From contig NZ_WVRE01000003.1 of assembly GCF_013111185.1 (NCBI RefSeq), forward strand, positions 62,001-126,000: a DNA stretch of 64,000 nt, read 5' to 3'. Position 1 is the first letter of the stretch. Every line of letters begins with the position of its first letter. The notes beneath the pieces are model-generated. The model was not told where the DNA came from and searched no databases. It worked only from the letters and a program-made list of their open reading frames with translations. The position numbers and the translations under genes are program-made. The stretch is from Ruegeria sp. HKCCD7303. GTDB taxonomy: Bacteria > Pseudomonadota > Alphaproteobacteria > Rhodobacterales > Rhodobacteraceae. Positions 1-8,843 of this stretch are shown here, piece by piece.

Positions 1-407
1 TCGAGCTGGACTCTGAGGTCTGTGAAGTTAGCGTTCTGGGCTGCGACGATGCGCGGATCGCAGACCTGAATACAGAGTTTCGCGGCAAGCCAAGTGCCAC
101 CAATGTTCTGAGTTGGCCAGCCGAGGATCTGGCCCCGGAAGAGCCGGGTCAGGAGCCGGTTTCACCGGAGCCGGACTTTACAGGTGAAATCCCCTTAGGT
201 GATATCGCGATTTCTTTCGACACCTGCGCGCGTGAGGCGGCGGAGGCTGGGAAGGCGATGGACGATCACGTGATCCATTTGCTTGTTCACGGAACGTTGC
301 ATTTACTGGGGTATGATCACATTCGTGATCCTGATGCCACCCTGATGGAAGGGATTGAGGTCGAGATACTTGGCAAATTAGGTATCGATGACCCATATAA
401 GGTATGA
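1..407 (+). CDS. ybeY: Endoribonuclease YbeY (rRNA maturation factor), 5' end missing
   Basis: Single-strand endoribonuclease that acts in 16S rRNA 3'-end maturation and ribosome quality control. The window opens inside the gene; the readable frame starts at base 3 and gives about 134 C-terminal residues. The family's zinc site is clear as [12 protein letters not shown] (three His in the HxxxxHxxxxxH pattern), preceded by the conserved N-x-L-S-W/F-type strand ([10 protein letters not shown]). The stop codon overlaps the first possible ATG of the next gene (ATGA at 404-407), which fits the usual ybeY-corC-lnt operon of alphaproteobacteria. Identification is secure; the N-terminus is outside the window. 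Confidence 0.95.
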   Translation, partial: ELDSEVCEVSVLGCDDARIADLNTEFRGKPSATNVLSWPAEDLAPEEPGQEPVSPEPDFTGEIPLGDIAISFDTCAREAAEAGKAMDDHVIHLLVHGTLHLLGYDHIRDPDATLMEGIEVEILGKLGIDDPYKV

Positions 408-442
408 AGGGGTCAGATGACCCGATCAGTTGGAACAGGATA

Positions 443-1330
443 ATGGGCGAGACAGACGGCAGTTCTAGGGCGGCGCACAGCGCGCAACCACAGGACAGCA
501 GCAATGCGACCGAAGAGAAAAGCGGTTTCTTTTCAAGGATCATAGATGCGTTTTCGGGTGATGAGTCCCAACCGCAACCGGTGTTGAACGGGCAGGATGC
601 AACGGTACCCCAATCCCGAGGGATGATTAACCTGCGTCGGATGCGCGTGGAAGATGTCGCCATTCCTACGGCAGAAATCATTTCCGTCCCTTCGACGATC
701 TCCAAGGACGAGCTGGCGGATGTCTTTCGCGAAAGCGGGCTTTCCAGAATCCCGGTCTATGAAGGTACCCTGGATACGCCGCTGGGGTTCGTCCACCTCA
801 AAGACTTTGCCTTGACTCATGGGTTCAATGGCGGAGGTAGCAACTTTGATCTCGTTTCGATGCTGCGCACGCTGCTTTTCGTGCCGCCTTCAATGCCGAT
901 CGGCGTCCTGCTGACCAAAATGCAGACGGAGCGACGCCATATGGCGTTGGTGATCGATGAGTACGGTGGCGTTGATGGCCTGTTGACCATCGAGGACCTG
1001 ATCGAGCAGGTCGTAGGTGAAATCGCAGACGAACATGATGCAGATGAAGATCAGCTTTGGGTGCAAGAGAAGCCCGGTTGTTATGTCGTTCAGGCCCGTG
1101 TCCCTCTTGAGGATTTCGAGGCCGAGATTGGCCGCTCGTTGACCAGCCATGAAGACGTGGATGAAGAAGAAATCGATACTCTGGGCGGCTTGGTGTTCAT
1201 GCTGTCGGGCCGTGTGCCCGCACGGGGAGAGGTTGTGATCCACCCTGAAGGACCGGAATTTGAAGTCATCGACGCCGATCCGCGACGTATAAAAAGGCTT
1301 CGCGTCATGCTGCCGGATATCGCTGCATGA
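443..1330 (+). CDS. corC: CorC/HlyC-type CBS-domain protein (hemolysin family)
   Basis: Cytosolic CBS-pair protein of the CorC/HlyC/YbeX family, linked in enterobacteria to Mg/Co efflux and ribosome-associated functions. An N-terminal low-complexity stretch is followed by two CBS motifs (core around RRMRVEDVAIPTAEI and MALVIDEYGGVDGLLTIEDL) and the C-terminal CorC/HlyC domain (DTLGGLVFMLSGRVPARGE). There is no DUF21 membrane domain, so this is the short CorC type. The frame is open from an ATG at 404 that overlaps ybeY; I prefer the ATG at 443 because the first 13 residues look unlike a protein start, but neither start has an ideal ribosome site. The gene overlaps lnt by 4 bases. Confidence 0.9.
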   Translation: MGETDGSSRAAHSAQPQDSSNATEEKSGFFSRIIDAFSGDESQPQPVLNGQDATVPQSRGMINLRRMRVEDVAIPTAEIISVPSTISKDELADVFRESGLSRIPVYEGTLDTPLGFVHLKDFALTHGFNGGGSNFDLVSMLRTLLFVPPSMPIGVLLTKMQTERRHMALVIDEYGGVDGLLTIEDLIEQVVGEIADEHDADEDQLWVQEKPGCYVVQARVPLEDFEAEIGRSLTSHEDVDEEEIDTLGGLVFMLSGRVPARGEVVIHPEGPEFEVIDADPRRIKRLRVMLPDIAA

Positions 1331-2835
1331 CCCCCACGCGGGGCTGGCCTTTCCCGCTGAGGTTACTGGCCGTCGCCATGCTGGGCGGAGTGGCGGGGTT
1401 TGGTTTGGCGCCTTATGGCTATTGGGCACTTACTATCCTGTCTCTGATCCTGATCGTACCGATTTTTCTGGCTAGTGAAACCCGCGCGCGGGCTGGCTGG
1501 ATAGGTTGGGTCTTTGCGACGGGCTATTTCGCGCATGCGCTTAGTTGGATCATCGAGCCGTTTCAGGTGGACGCGGAACGCCACGCCTGGATGGCACCGT
1601 TTGCGCTGTTGTTTATGGCAGGGGGCCTCGCCCTGTTCTGGGCCGTTTCTTTTTGGATGTCTCGCCGCCCGGGCGCGTCACCTTTTCACCAAAGCTTGCT
1701 CTTGATCGTTACCCTGTCCTTGGCTGAACTGGCCCGAGGCTACGTGCTAACCGGTTTCCCTTGGGCAGGGGTTTCGCAGGTCTGGATCGATACACCAGTA
1801 GCGCAATTGTTGTCTTTGTTCGGGCCGTTTGGGTTAAACGCCCTGACGTTCGCCGCGACCTTCCCAATCGGTTCGGCAATGATGCACCCCAGACCTTTTC
1901 GAGGGCTGGTGCAGTCACTGGTATTTACAGCCGGATTGGCCGTCGTCGCGTTAAGCTATGCCGCGATACGGCCAACGGTTCACGACGGACCGCACGTCGT
2001 TCGGGTGGTGCAACCAAATGCGCCTCAGCATCAAAAATGGGATCCGGCATACGCCCCTTTGTTCTTTTCAAGGCAGATTGAGTACACCGCCGCCCGACCA
2101 GAGCCTGATCTGATCGTTTGGCCTGAAACTGCTGTGCCCGCTTGGCTTGGCAGTGCACAACCGTTTTTAGCCGCGATTGCAGATGCCGCGCAGGGAACCC
2201 CGGTTGTACTGGGCATACAGCGCGGAGACGGGCCGAGGATTTTCAACTCGATGATCCAACTTGATGCCAACGGGCAGCAGGCAGGGCTTTATGACAAACA
2301 CCATCTGGCCCCTTTCGGAGAATATGTTCCTTTCGGCGACCTGTTGGGGCGTTTTGGCATTCACGGAATGGCAGCAACGACAGGCCATGGATTCAGCGCG
2401 GGCCCTGGCCCCGAATTGATGGATATGGGAGAGCTGGGGAATGCTCTGCCGCTGATCTGCTACGAAGCCGTTTTTCCACAAGATGTAAACGGTGCATCGG
2501 GGCGGGCGGATTTCCTTTTGCAGATCACCAATGATGCCTGGTTCGGAACCCGATCTGGCCCGTATCAGCATATGGTTCAAGCTCGGATGAGGGCGATCGA
2601 ACAGGGCCTGCCGATGATCCGTTCAGCGAATACTGGTATATCGGCCATGATCGACCCTCTGGGCCGTGTCACGGCCTCTTTGTCTTTGGGCGAGGCCGGA
2701 TATCTCGATGCCGTCCTTCCATTGCCGCAACAGTCGACTATTTATTCGCGGACAGGAGACAGTGCCGTTCTTGTGATCCTTTTGTTTCTTGGCGCCATCA
2801 TCCTATTCAGTGCTCGCTTGCGCGAGAACTATTAG
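1327..2835 (+). CDS. lnt: Apolipoprotein N-acyltransferase
   Basis: Inner-membrane enzyme that adds the third acyl chain to the N-terminal Cys of lipoproteins, the last step of lipoprotein maturation. The protein has 502 residues, typical for Lnt. About 210 residues of hydrophobic segments come first, then a periplasmic carbon-nitrogen hydrolase domain, then one C-terminal membrane segment (SAVLVILLFLGAIILF). The catalytic triad is visible: Glu267 (WPETAVPAW), Lys324 (YDKHHLAPFGEYVPF) and Cys378 (LPLICYE). The start codon overlaps the end of corC (ATGA), so the two are translationally coupled. Confidence 0.96.
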   Translation: MTPTRGWPFPLRLLAVAMLGGVAGFGLAPYGYWALTILSLILIVPIFLASETRARAGWIGWVFATGYFAHALSWIIEPFQVDAERHAWMAPFALLFMAGGLALFWAVSFWMSRRPGASPFHQSLLLIVTLSLAELARGYVLTGFPWAGVSQVWIDTPVAQLLSLFGPFGLNALTFAATFPIGSAMMHPRPFRGLVQSLVFTAGLAVVALSYAAIRPTVHDGPHVVRVVQPNAPQHQKWDPAYAPLFFSRQIEYTAARPEPDLIVWPETAVPAWLGSAQPFLAAIADAAQGTPVVLGIQRGDGPRIFNSMIQLDANGQQAGLYDKHHLAPFGEYVPFGDLLGRFGIHGMAATTGHGFSAGPGPELMDMGELGNALPLICYEAVFPQDVNGASGRADFLLQITNDAWFGTRSGPYQHMVQARMRAIEQGLPMIRSANTGISAMIDPLGRVTASLSLGEAGYLDAVLPLPQQSTIYSRTGDSAVLVILLFLGAIILFSARLRENY

Positions 2836-2838
2836 AGA

Positions 2839-2867
2839 TTGACCGCACCTGCACGTGGGCGTATGCG
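2839..2867 (+). promoter_or_regulatory. Predicted sigma-70 promoter of metK
   Basis: A -35 element TTGACC (2839-2844) and a -10 element TATGCG (2862-2867) are separated by exactly 17 bases. Transcription would begin near 2874, only a few bases before the first stem of the SAM/SAH riboswitch, so the riboswitch would lie at the very 5' end of a leader of about 53 nt. This agreement in position supports both calls. The -10 is a weak match to consensus. Confidence 0.55.
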
Positions 2868-2875
2868 TCTTTGAC

Positions 2876-2922
2876 CTGTCACAACGGCTTCCTGGCGTGG
2901 CAGAGAAACCCTAATGGAGCAC
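2876..2922 (+). ncRNA. SAM/SAH riboswitch controlling metK
   Basis: Compact pseudoknot RNA of the SAM/SAH class, known from Rhodobacterales metK leaders. Stem 1 is GTCAC (2878-2882) with GTGGC (2897-2901). The loop contains ACGGCTTCCTGGC; its GCTTC (2887-2891) pairs with GGAGC (2916-2920), which is also the ribosome-binding site of metK, six bases before the ATG. Ligand binding would stabilise the pseudoknot and hide the Shine-Dalgarno sequence, so translation of SAM synthetase falls when SAM is plentiful. Pairing and loop sequence agree with the class as I remember it; a covariance-model search was not possible here. Confidence 0.88.
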
Positions 2923-2926
2923 ATTT

Positions 2927-4108
2927 ATGTCCCGACAGAACTATACTTTTACTTCGGAGTCCGTTTCCGAAGGGCACCCTGACAAGGTCTGTGACCGCAT
3001 TTCGGATGCCGTCCTTGACGCATTTCTGAATGAAGAACCCGAAGCACGTGTGGCCTGCGAGACCTTTGCCACGACCAACCGTGTCGTTATTGGCGGCGAA
3101 GTCGGCCTGTCGGATAAAGACAAGCTGCACGACTACATGGGTCGTATTGAAGAGATTGCCCGCGATTGTATCAAAGATATTGGCTATGAGCAGGACAAGT
3201 TTCACCACGAAACCGTCGAGGTAACAAACCTGCTACACGAACAATCCGCTCACATTGCACAAGGTGTTGATGCTGCGGATAACAAAGACGAAGGTGCAGG
3301 CGACCAGGGCATCATGTTTGGTTACGCCACAACCGAAACCCCCGCGCTTATGCCCGCACCGATCCAGTACTCGCACGCTATCCTGCGTCGTCTGGCCGAA
3401 GTGCGCAAAAGCGGTGCCGAACCTGCGCTGGGCCCCGATGCCAAGTCACAATTGTCCGTCATCTATAATGATGGCAAGCCGGTCGGCGTAAGCTCGGTCG
3501 TTTTGTCGACGCAGCATCTGGATGAAGCGCTGACATCCGACGACATCCGCGAAATCGTTGAACCCTATATTCGCGAAACTCTGCCCGAAGGCTGGTTGTC
3601 TGCTGATACTGAATGGCATGTGAATCCAACGGGCAAATTCGTGATTGGTGGCCCGGATGGCGACGCAGGTCTGACCGGTCGCAAGATCATTGTTGACACA
3701 TATGGTGGCGCGGCCCCGCATGGCGGCGGCGCGTTCTCGGGCAAAGACCCGACCAAGGTGGACCGTTCCGCTGCTTATGCCGCACGTTACCTGGCTAAGA
3801 ACGTTGTCGCTGCTGGCATGGCAGAGCGTTGCACGATCCAGCTGAGCTATGCGATTGGCGTTTCCAAGCCGCTGTCGATTTATGCTGACACGTATGGAAC
3901 AGGTCACGTTTCAGATGAAGTTATCGAAAAGGCCGTTGGGCAGGTCATGGATCTGACACCGCGCGGCATTCGTGAGCATCTGCAAATGAACAAGCCGATC
4001 TATCAGCGCACTGCAGCTTACGGCCATTTTGGGCGTGAACCTGATGCAGATGGCGGCTTTAGCTGGGAACGCACTGATCTGGTTGACGCGCTGAAAGCCG
4101 CAGTCTGA
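2927..4108 (+). CDS. metK: S-adenosylmethionine synthetase
   Basis: Cytosolic enzyme that makes SAM from methionine and ATP. The 393-residue protein has the family signatures in order: [20 protein letters not shown] at the N-terminus (ATP/methionine site), [12 protein letters not shown] near residue 125, and the phosphate-binding [19 protein letters not shown] near residue 270. Start ATG 2927 has GGAGC six bases upstream, which is also the regulated arm of the riboswitch. A strong intrinsic terminator follows, so metK is probably transcribed alone from its own promoter, separately from the ybeY-corC-lnt operon. Confidence 0.98.
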   Translation: MSRQNYTFTSESVSEGHPDKVCDRISDAVLDAFLNEEPEARVACETFATTNRVVIGGEVGLSDKDKLHDYMGRIEEIARDCIKDIGYEQDKFHHETVEVTNLLHEQSAHIAQGVDAADNKDEGAGDQGIMFGYATTETPALMPAPIQYSHAILRRLAEVRKSGAEPALGPDAKSQLSVIYNDGKPVGVSSVVLSTQHLDEALTSDDIREIVEPYIRETLPEGWLSADTEWHVNPTGKFVIGGPDGDAGLTGRKIIVDTYGGAAPHGGGAFSGKDPTKVDRSAAYAARYLAKNVVAAGMAERCTIQLSYAIGVSKPLSIYADTYGTGHVSDEVIEKAVGQVMDLTPRGIREHLQMNKPIYQRTAAYGHFGREPDADGGFSWERTDLVDALKAAV

Positions 4109-4121
4109 TCCAAACAGAAAG

Positions 4122-4150
4122 AAAGCGCGCCTGTCGGGCGCGCTTTTTTG
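4122..4150 (+). terminator. Intrinsic terminator after metK
   Basis: GC-rich hairpin AAAGCGCGCC-TGTC-GGGCGCGCTTT followed by a run of six T, directly after the metK stop codon. A textbook Rho-independent terminator. Confidence 0.92.
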
Positions 4151-4193
4151 TTGCGGGCACGTCGCGCACTTGCAACGCCAAGGCCCGCGCAGT

Positions 4194-4919
4194 ATGGCCA
4201 CCGCCATGAGCACCGAGACCCCACAACGCCCGCGCAGAAATTTCTATGGCCGCTTCAAGGGTAAGACCCTGAAGCCCAGCCAAAAGACTTATCTGAATGA
4301 AGACTTGGCCGCGCTGTCGCCCGGAGCGGTGGATTGGGAAACTAATCCCGAACGCAACCCATTGGACTTGGATGGGCTGTTCGGAGGCAAGCCTGTTTGG
4401 CTTGAAATTGGCTTTGGCGGCGGTGAACATCTGGTGCATCAGGCGCAAAGCAACCCGGATATCGGCATCATCGGGGCAGAACCTTATATCAACGGTGTTG
4501 CGATGCTGCTGGGTAAAATCCGGCAAGCGGGGGTCGAGAACCTGGCTGTACATCCCGGCGATGCGCGCGATCTGTTCGATGTGTTGCCCGAAGCCAGCAT
4601 CTCGCGCGCCTTCCTGCTCTATCCGGACCCTTGGCCAAAGACCCGCCATCATCGCCGCCGTTTTGTGACGCCTGAACATCTGGAGCCATTGGCAAAGGTG
4701 TTGAAGCCGGGTGCGATCTTTCGCGTTGCCACCGACATTCCCGACTATGTGCGCCAAACGCTGGAAGAAGTTCCACGCGCGGGATTCGAATGGCTGGCGG
4801 AACGCCCAGCGGATTGGCGTGAGCCCTGGAATGACTGGATTTCAACCCGATACGAACAAAAGGCCCTGCGGGAAGGGCGGGCGCCACATTACCTGACTTT
4901 CCGTCGGATTGATTCCTGA
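4194..4919 (+). CDS. trmB: tRNA (guanine-N7-)-methyltransferase
   Basis: SAM-dependent enzyme that methylates G46 in the tRNA variable loop. The Rossmann-type SAM motif is VWLEIGFGGGEHL, followed by GAEPYINGV and the family hallmark LYPDPWPKTRHHRRRF, and the C-terminal end has DWISTRYEQKALREGR. The frame can be extended to a TTG at 4170, but that lies next to the metK terminator. I prefer the ATG at 4194, which has AAGG about ten bases upstream; the ATG at 4206 is another possibility. The position right behind metK is common in Rhodobacteraceae. Confidence 0.95.
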   Translation: MATAMSTETPQRPRRNFYGRFKGKTLKPSQKTYLNEDLAALSPGAVDWETNPERNPLDLDGLFGGKPVWLEIGFGGGEHLVHQAQSNPDIGIIGAEPYINGVAMLLGKIRQAGVENLAVHPGDARDLFDVLPEASISRAFLLYPDPWPKTRHHRRRFVTPEHLEPLAKVLKPGAIFRVATDIPDYVRQTLEEVPRAGFEWLAERPADWREPWNDWISTRYEQKALREGRAPHYLTFRRIDS

Positions 4920-5004
4920 TCAGTTTCAAATTTCTGTAATCCTGAACACTATGTTAGTCTGTGTGCGGAGTACGCATTTCAGCATTGTTTTTTCCAGGAT
5001 TGCC

Positions 5005-6078
5005 ATGTCTGACATACGGATCACGAACTGCCACACGCACCTGTTTCACGCGCGCCATGTGCCCGAGGATTACCCTTATCCAGCGCTCAGGCCATTCAAG
5101 AAGATGCCTTGGCTGATCAAAGCCCTGGCATTTGGTGCCCGTCTGGTTGGTCAGCATACAGCCGCCGAGAAACTGGACAGGCTCTATCGCTTTCAGCAGG
5201 AAACAGACGCGGGCAGCCAGCGTGATATTCTGGACAACCTGAGGCGACACTATCCGAGCGATACCCGCTTTGTCGTCCTGCCAATGGAGATGTCAGCCTT
5301 TGGCTTTGGGACGCCAGAGGTTTCGTTGAGCGCGCAACATGACGAGTTGGCGAAGCTGTCTGGCGACCCCGAGGTCGGCCGATCAGTGATACCCTTTGCA
5401 ACGATTGACCCGCGGGCGGATCCACAGGCCACAGAACTCTGGCGGGCCATAGATGGTCTGAAGTTTCGCGGCCTAAAACTCTATCCGCGTCTTGGATTCG
5501 CACCGGACGATCCGGTTCTAATGCAGCATGTTTACCCACGGTTGGAAGAGTTGAACCTGCCGGTCATGTCGCATTGCTCACGCGGCGGTGTTCAGGGGCG
5601 CTATCTTTCGAACTATTGGGCCGACCGCTATACCGAGCCAGAGGCGTTTATTCCCGTAATGCGTGCTCATCCCAAGCTACGGATTTGCCTGGCGCATTTT
5701 GGCGGTCAGCGGGACTGGGATGCCTATGTCAATCCGGATCGCAAGAACCCGCTGGACGACGCCTTCAACAGGAACTGGCAAGTGGCGATCCGGCAGATGA
5801 TCGGCAGCGGAAATTACCCGGGCCTCTGGACGGATATCTCTTACACATTGTTCCAGTTCGAGGATTACGCCCCCTTCTTGCGCATTTTTCTAACCGGCGA
5901 GGATGAAGAAGGTGAGCGCCTCAGGTCGCGTGTCCTGTTTGGATCAGATTACTACATGACCCGGCAAGAAGCGCTGTCAGAAAAGGCGGTCTGTTTCCGG
6001 CTGCGCAACATCTTGGGCGAGGAGATTTTCCGGCAGATCGCCGAAGAAAACCCAGCGAAATGGCTGGGTGAAGCCTGA
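5005..6078 (+). CDS. Amidohydrolase family protein (amidohydrolase-2 type TIM barrel)
   Basis: Predicted metal-dependent hydrolase or decarboxylase-like TIM-barrel protein of 357 residues. It has the first metal motif as NCHTHLFHARHVP near the N-terminus, a barrel strand ending in HCSRGG, a second His strand LRICLAHFGG, and the late Asp motif LFGSDYYMT. These fit amidohydrolase-2 family proteins, whose substrates vary widely (aromatic carboxylates, lactones). The start is ATG 5005, with CCAGGA upstream; an upstream extension of the frame to 4909 overlaps trmB and looks non-coding. No neighbour points to a substrate, so the function stays general. Confidence 0.8.
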   Translation: MSDIRITNCHTHLFHARHVPEDYPYPALRPFKKMPWLIKALAFGARLVGQHTAAEKLDRLYRFQQETDAGSQRDILDNLRRHYPSDTRFVVLPMEMSAFGFGTPEVSLSAQHDELAKLSGDPEVGRSVIPFATIDPRADPQATELWRAIDGLKFRGLKLYPRLGFAPDDPVLMQHVYPRLEELNLPVMSHCSRGGVQGRYLSNYWADRYTEPEAFIPVMRAHPKLRICLAHFGGQRDWDAYVNPDRKNPLDDAFNRNWQVAIRQMIGSGNYPGLWTDISYTLFQFEDYAPFLRIFLTGEDEEGERLRSRVLFGSDYYMTRQEALSEKAVCFRLRNILGEEIFRQIAEENPAKWLGEA

Positions 6079-6163
6079 GAGACCGCTTTGCAATCATTGC
6101 CGCTGGACCAAGCCGCTCCAATTCGCTAATCCGCCTTGAACTGATAGCGCAAAAGGAGCCCCC

Positions 6164-7510
6164 ATGTCCGGACACGGCACGCCCATCCCGATGACTTCGC
6201 ATCCCTGCGGCCCGCTGACCGGCACGGCCGAGGTGCCGGGTGACAAGTCGATCTCGCACCGGTCGCTGATCCTTGGCGCGATGGCTGTGGGTGAGACCAG
6301 GATCTCGGGCCTGCTGGAGGGCGAAGACGTTTTGGACACGGCCAAGGCGATGCGGGCCTTTGGGGCTGAGGTTACGGATCACGGTGGCGGGGAATGGACC
6401 GTGCATGGCGTGGGCGTTGGCGGATTTGCCGAACCGGATCAGGTGATCGATTGCGGCAACTCAGGCACCGGCGTGCGACTGATCATGGGCGCTATGGCAA
6501 CCTCTCCGATCACGGCGACCTTTACGGGCGATGCCAGCCTGAACAAACGCCCAATGGCGCGGGTGACTGACCCTCTGGCCCTGTTTGGTGCGCAATCGGT
6601 TGGTCGGTCCGGGGGGCGTCTGCCAATGACCATCGTGGGCGCGGCAGACCCCGTGCCGGTTCGCTACGAAGTGCCCGTACCCTCGGCCCAGGTCAAATCT
6701 GCTGTGTTGCTGGCGGGATTGAATGCCCCCGGCAAAACCGTTGTGATCGAGAAAGAAGCGACCCGCGACCATTCTGAGCGTATGCTGGCTGGCTTCGGCG
6801 CTGAGATCACGGTTGAAGATACCGATGAAGGTCGTGTCATTACCCTGACAGGACGTCCTGAATTGAAGCCGCAGGTTATCGCCGTGCCGCGTGATCCGTC
6901 CAGCGCGGCCTTCCCAGTGTGCGCTGCGCTGATCACACCCGGCTCGGATGTGCTGGTGCCCGGCATTGGCCTGAACCCGACCCGCGCTGGTTTGTTCACC
7001 ACATTGCGTGAGATGGGTGCAGACCTGACTTACGAGAATGAGCGCGAGGAGGGTGGCGAGCCTGTTGCCGATCTGCGTGCAAAATATTCGCCGAACATGA
7101 AGGGGATCACCGTGCCGCCGGAACGCGCGGCTTCGATGATCGATGAATACCCGGTTCTTTCCGTGGTTGCGGCCAACGCAACCGGCACCACGATGATGGG
7201 CGGTGTAAAAGAGCTGCGCGTCAAGGAAAGCGACCGCATCGACGCCATGGCGCGTGGCCTGCGCGCAAACGGTGTGACGGTCAATGAGGGTGACGATTGG
7301 TGGTCGGTCGAAGGGCTGGGTATCGGCAACGTTCCCGGGGCCGGCACCTGCGAAAGCTTTCTGGATCACCGCATTGCCATGTCTTTCATGGTGATGGGCA
7401 TGGGCGCGCAGAAGCCAGTTAGCGTGGACGATGGCGGCCCGATTGCAACGTCTTTCCCGATTTTTGAACCGTTGATGGCATCGCTGGGTGCTAAGGTCGA
7501 ACGCTCGTGA
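6164..7510 (+). CDS. aroA: 3-phosphoshikimate 1-carboxyvinyltransferase (EPSP synthase, class II)
   Basis: Shikimate-pathway enzyme that joins shikimate-3-phosphate and PEP. The 448-residue protein resembles the class II (CP4-like) enzymes: GDKSISHRS at residues 26-34, [24 protein letters not shown] and a late [18 protein letters not shown] pair. At the glyphosate-determining position it has Gly101 (GNSGTGVRL), where the CP4 enzyme has Ala; this is my reading of the alignment. Good ribosome site AAAGGAG. It overlaps cmk by four bases (GTGA), so the two are co-translated, the common alphaproteobacterial arrangement. Confidence 0.96.
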   Translation: MSGHGTPIPMTSHPCGPLTGTAEVPGDKSISHRSLILGAMAVGETRISGLLEGEDVLDTAKAMRAFGAEVTDHGGGEWTVHGVGVGGFAEPDQVIDCGNSGTGVRLIMGAMATSPITATFTGDASLNKRPMARVTDPLALFGAQSVGRSGGRLPMTIVGAADPVPVRYEVPVPSAQVKSAVLLAGLNAPGKTVVIEKEATRDHSERMLAGFGAEITVEDTDEGRVITLTGRPELKPQVIAVPRDPSSAAFPVCAALITPGSDVLVPGIGLNPTRAGLFTTLREMGADLTYENEREEGGEPVADLRAKYSPNMKGITVPPERAASMIDEYPVLSVVAANATGTTMMGGVKELRVKESDRIDAMARGLRANGVTVNEGDDWWSVEGLGIGNVPGAGTCESFLDHRIAMSFMVMGMGAQKPVSVDDGGPIATSFPIFEPLMASLGAKVERS

Positions 7511-8124
7511 GCTTCACAGTCGCGATTGACGGGCCTGCGGCAGCGGGCAAGGGCACAATCTCAAAGGCCGTTGCAGCGCATTTTGGGTTTGCCCATCTGG
7601 ACACAGGGCTGCTCTATCGTGCGGTGGGTCGACGCGTTTTGAAGGGTGTCGATCCTGTCGACGCGGCAAAGGCTTTGACCGCCGAAGAATTGTCGCAAGG
7701 CGATCTGCGCACTGCCGAAATCGCACAAGCCGCGTCCAAAGTGGCAGTCATTCCCGAGGTCCGCGCCGCGTTGGTGGATTTTCAACGCGCCTTTGCCCGT
7801 AGGGCTGGGGGGGCTGTTTTGGATGGGCGTGATATCGGGACGGTGATTTGTCCTAATGCCGAGGTGAAGTTGTTTGTGACGGCCAGCGCCGAAGTGCGTG
7901 CCGAACGCCGGTATCTTGAGCTCAGCGCCAAGGGTGCTGACGTGACGCGCGGACGGGTTCTGGCAGATGTCAAAGAACGCGACGCGCGCGATGCTGAGCG
8001 CAGCACTGCTCCGATGAAACCTGCGGAAGATGCGGTTCACTTGGACACAACCGAACTGAGCATCGACGCGGCATTGGCAAAAGCGCTTGAGGTCATCAAC
8101 GCTAAACTGCCTGCGGCGCGTTAA
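7507..8124 (+). CDS. cmk: Cytidylate kinase
   Basis: Phosphorylates CMP and dCMP for nucleotide synthesis. The 205-residue protein has the P-loop [15 protein letters not shown] at the N-terminus, then [12 protein letters not shown], the conserved [22 protein letters not shown], and the LID-type region [19 protein letters not shown]. It starts with GTG at 7507 inside the stop codon of aroA. In many relatives rpsA and ihfB follow directly; here about 4 kb of other genes intervene. Confidence 0.96.
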   Translation: MSFTVAIDGPAAAGKGTISKAVAAHFGFAHLDTGLLYRAVGRRVLKGVDPVDAAKALTAEELSQGDLRTAEIAQAASKVAVIPEVRAALVDFQRAFARRAGGAVLDGRDIGTVICPNAEVKLFVTASAEVRAERRYLELSAKGADVTRGRVLADVKERDARDAERSTAPMKPAEDAVHLDTTELSIDAALAKALEVINAKLPAAR

Positions 8125-8135
8125 CACCGCAGGCA
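8108..8135. terminator. Perfect 9-bp hairpin across the cmk stop codon
   Basis: TGCCTGCGG (8108-8116) pairs perfectly with CCGCAGGCA (8127-8135) around a 10-base loop that holds the cmk stop codon. It sits between two convergent genes (cmk and the YHS protein). There is no T-run on either side, so it may be a Rho-type or mRNA 3'-stabilising structure instead of an intrinsic terminator. Confidence 0.4.
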
Positions 8136-8148
8136 AAGGGGACAGAGC

Positions 8149-8625
8149 TTACAGCTCGCCCACGGCAACGCTTTTGATGTTTGCCCACTGATCGTCAGCA
8201 GTTTTTGCCGTATTGACAACGTCTTTCAGAAAGGCTGCGCGGGTTTCAGCATTCAGGAAAAGGTACAGTTTGCCGTCTGCCACCAGGTACTGATCCGGAT
8301 CGCCGTCAAATTTCTTACCAACTGATACGCCGAACGAGCAGAAGCCGCCATGCTGCGGCAAGAAAGCCGCCGGGTTCGCCTCAAACGCTTCCCGGTTAGC
8401 TGCGGTCGTGAAGTAGTAAGAAGCACCGTCATAAGTTGCTGAGTGGGTTGCGAAGCCTTCCACGGGATTGCCGTCATTGACCAGTGCAACCAGATCAACG
8501 CCGTGCGCGGCCAGCGGCGCACCTGCGGCCGAGATGCCGTTGGAGACGTTGATCTCGTCAGCGGCAAAGGCCGGTGTGGATAGGGCGACAGCAGCCGCAA
8601 GAACGGGCAGGATGAGCGATTTCAT
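8149..8625 (-). CDS. Exported YHS-domain protein
   Basis: A 158-residue protein with a clear Sec signal peptide (MKSLILPVLAAAVALSTPAFA, cleavage after AFA) followed by a YHS-type domain: YDGASYYFTTAANREAF, then NPAAFLPQHGGFCSFGVSVG. YHS domains are small, probably metal-binding modules also seen near copper proteins and heavy-metal ATPases. In this exported form the usual Tyr-His-Ser motif is degenerate and one Cys remains (GFCSF). The role is unknown; a periplasmic metal-related function is an inference. It is convergent with cmk. Confidence 0.8.
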   Translation of the reverse strand: MKSLILPVLAAAVALSTPAFAADEINVSNGISAAGAPLAAHGVDLVALVNDGNPVEGFATHSATYDGASYYFTTAANREAFEANPAAFLPQHGGFCSFGVSVGKKFDGDPDQYLVADGKLYLFLNAETRAAFLKDVVNTAKTADDQWANIKSVAVGEL

Positions 8626-8843
8626 AGTGGTTTTCCTTTTGATTTCAGTTTCGGACCGACCGGTGTGTCGACCGATGAAAAACAGTTAAGGTTAAGCTTC
8701 TGAACGTGTAATCTCAGAAAGAACGCGTTATTTTGCAGATCGTACAATTGACAGAATTATTGGGCTTCGCAGATCACTAAGCTTTGTTTGGCCAGTTTGA
8801 GCTTCACTACTTATTGTCAAAGCATGTCTGCAGGAGTGACCTC

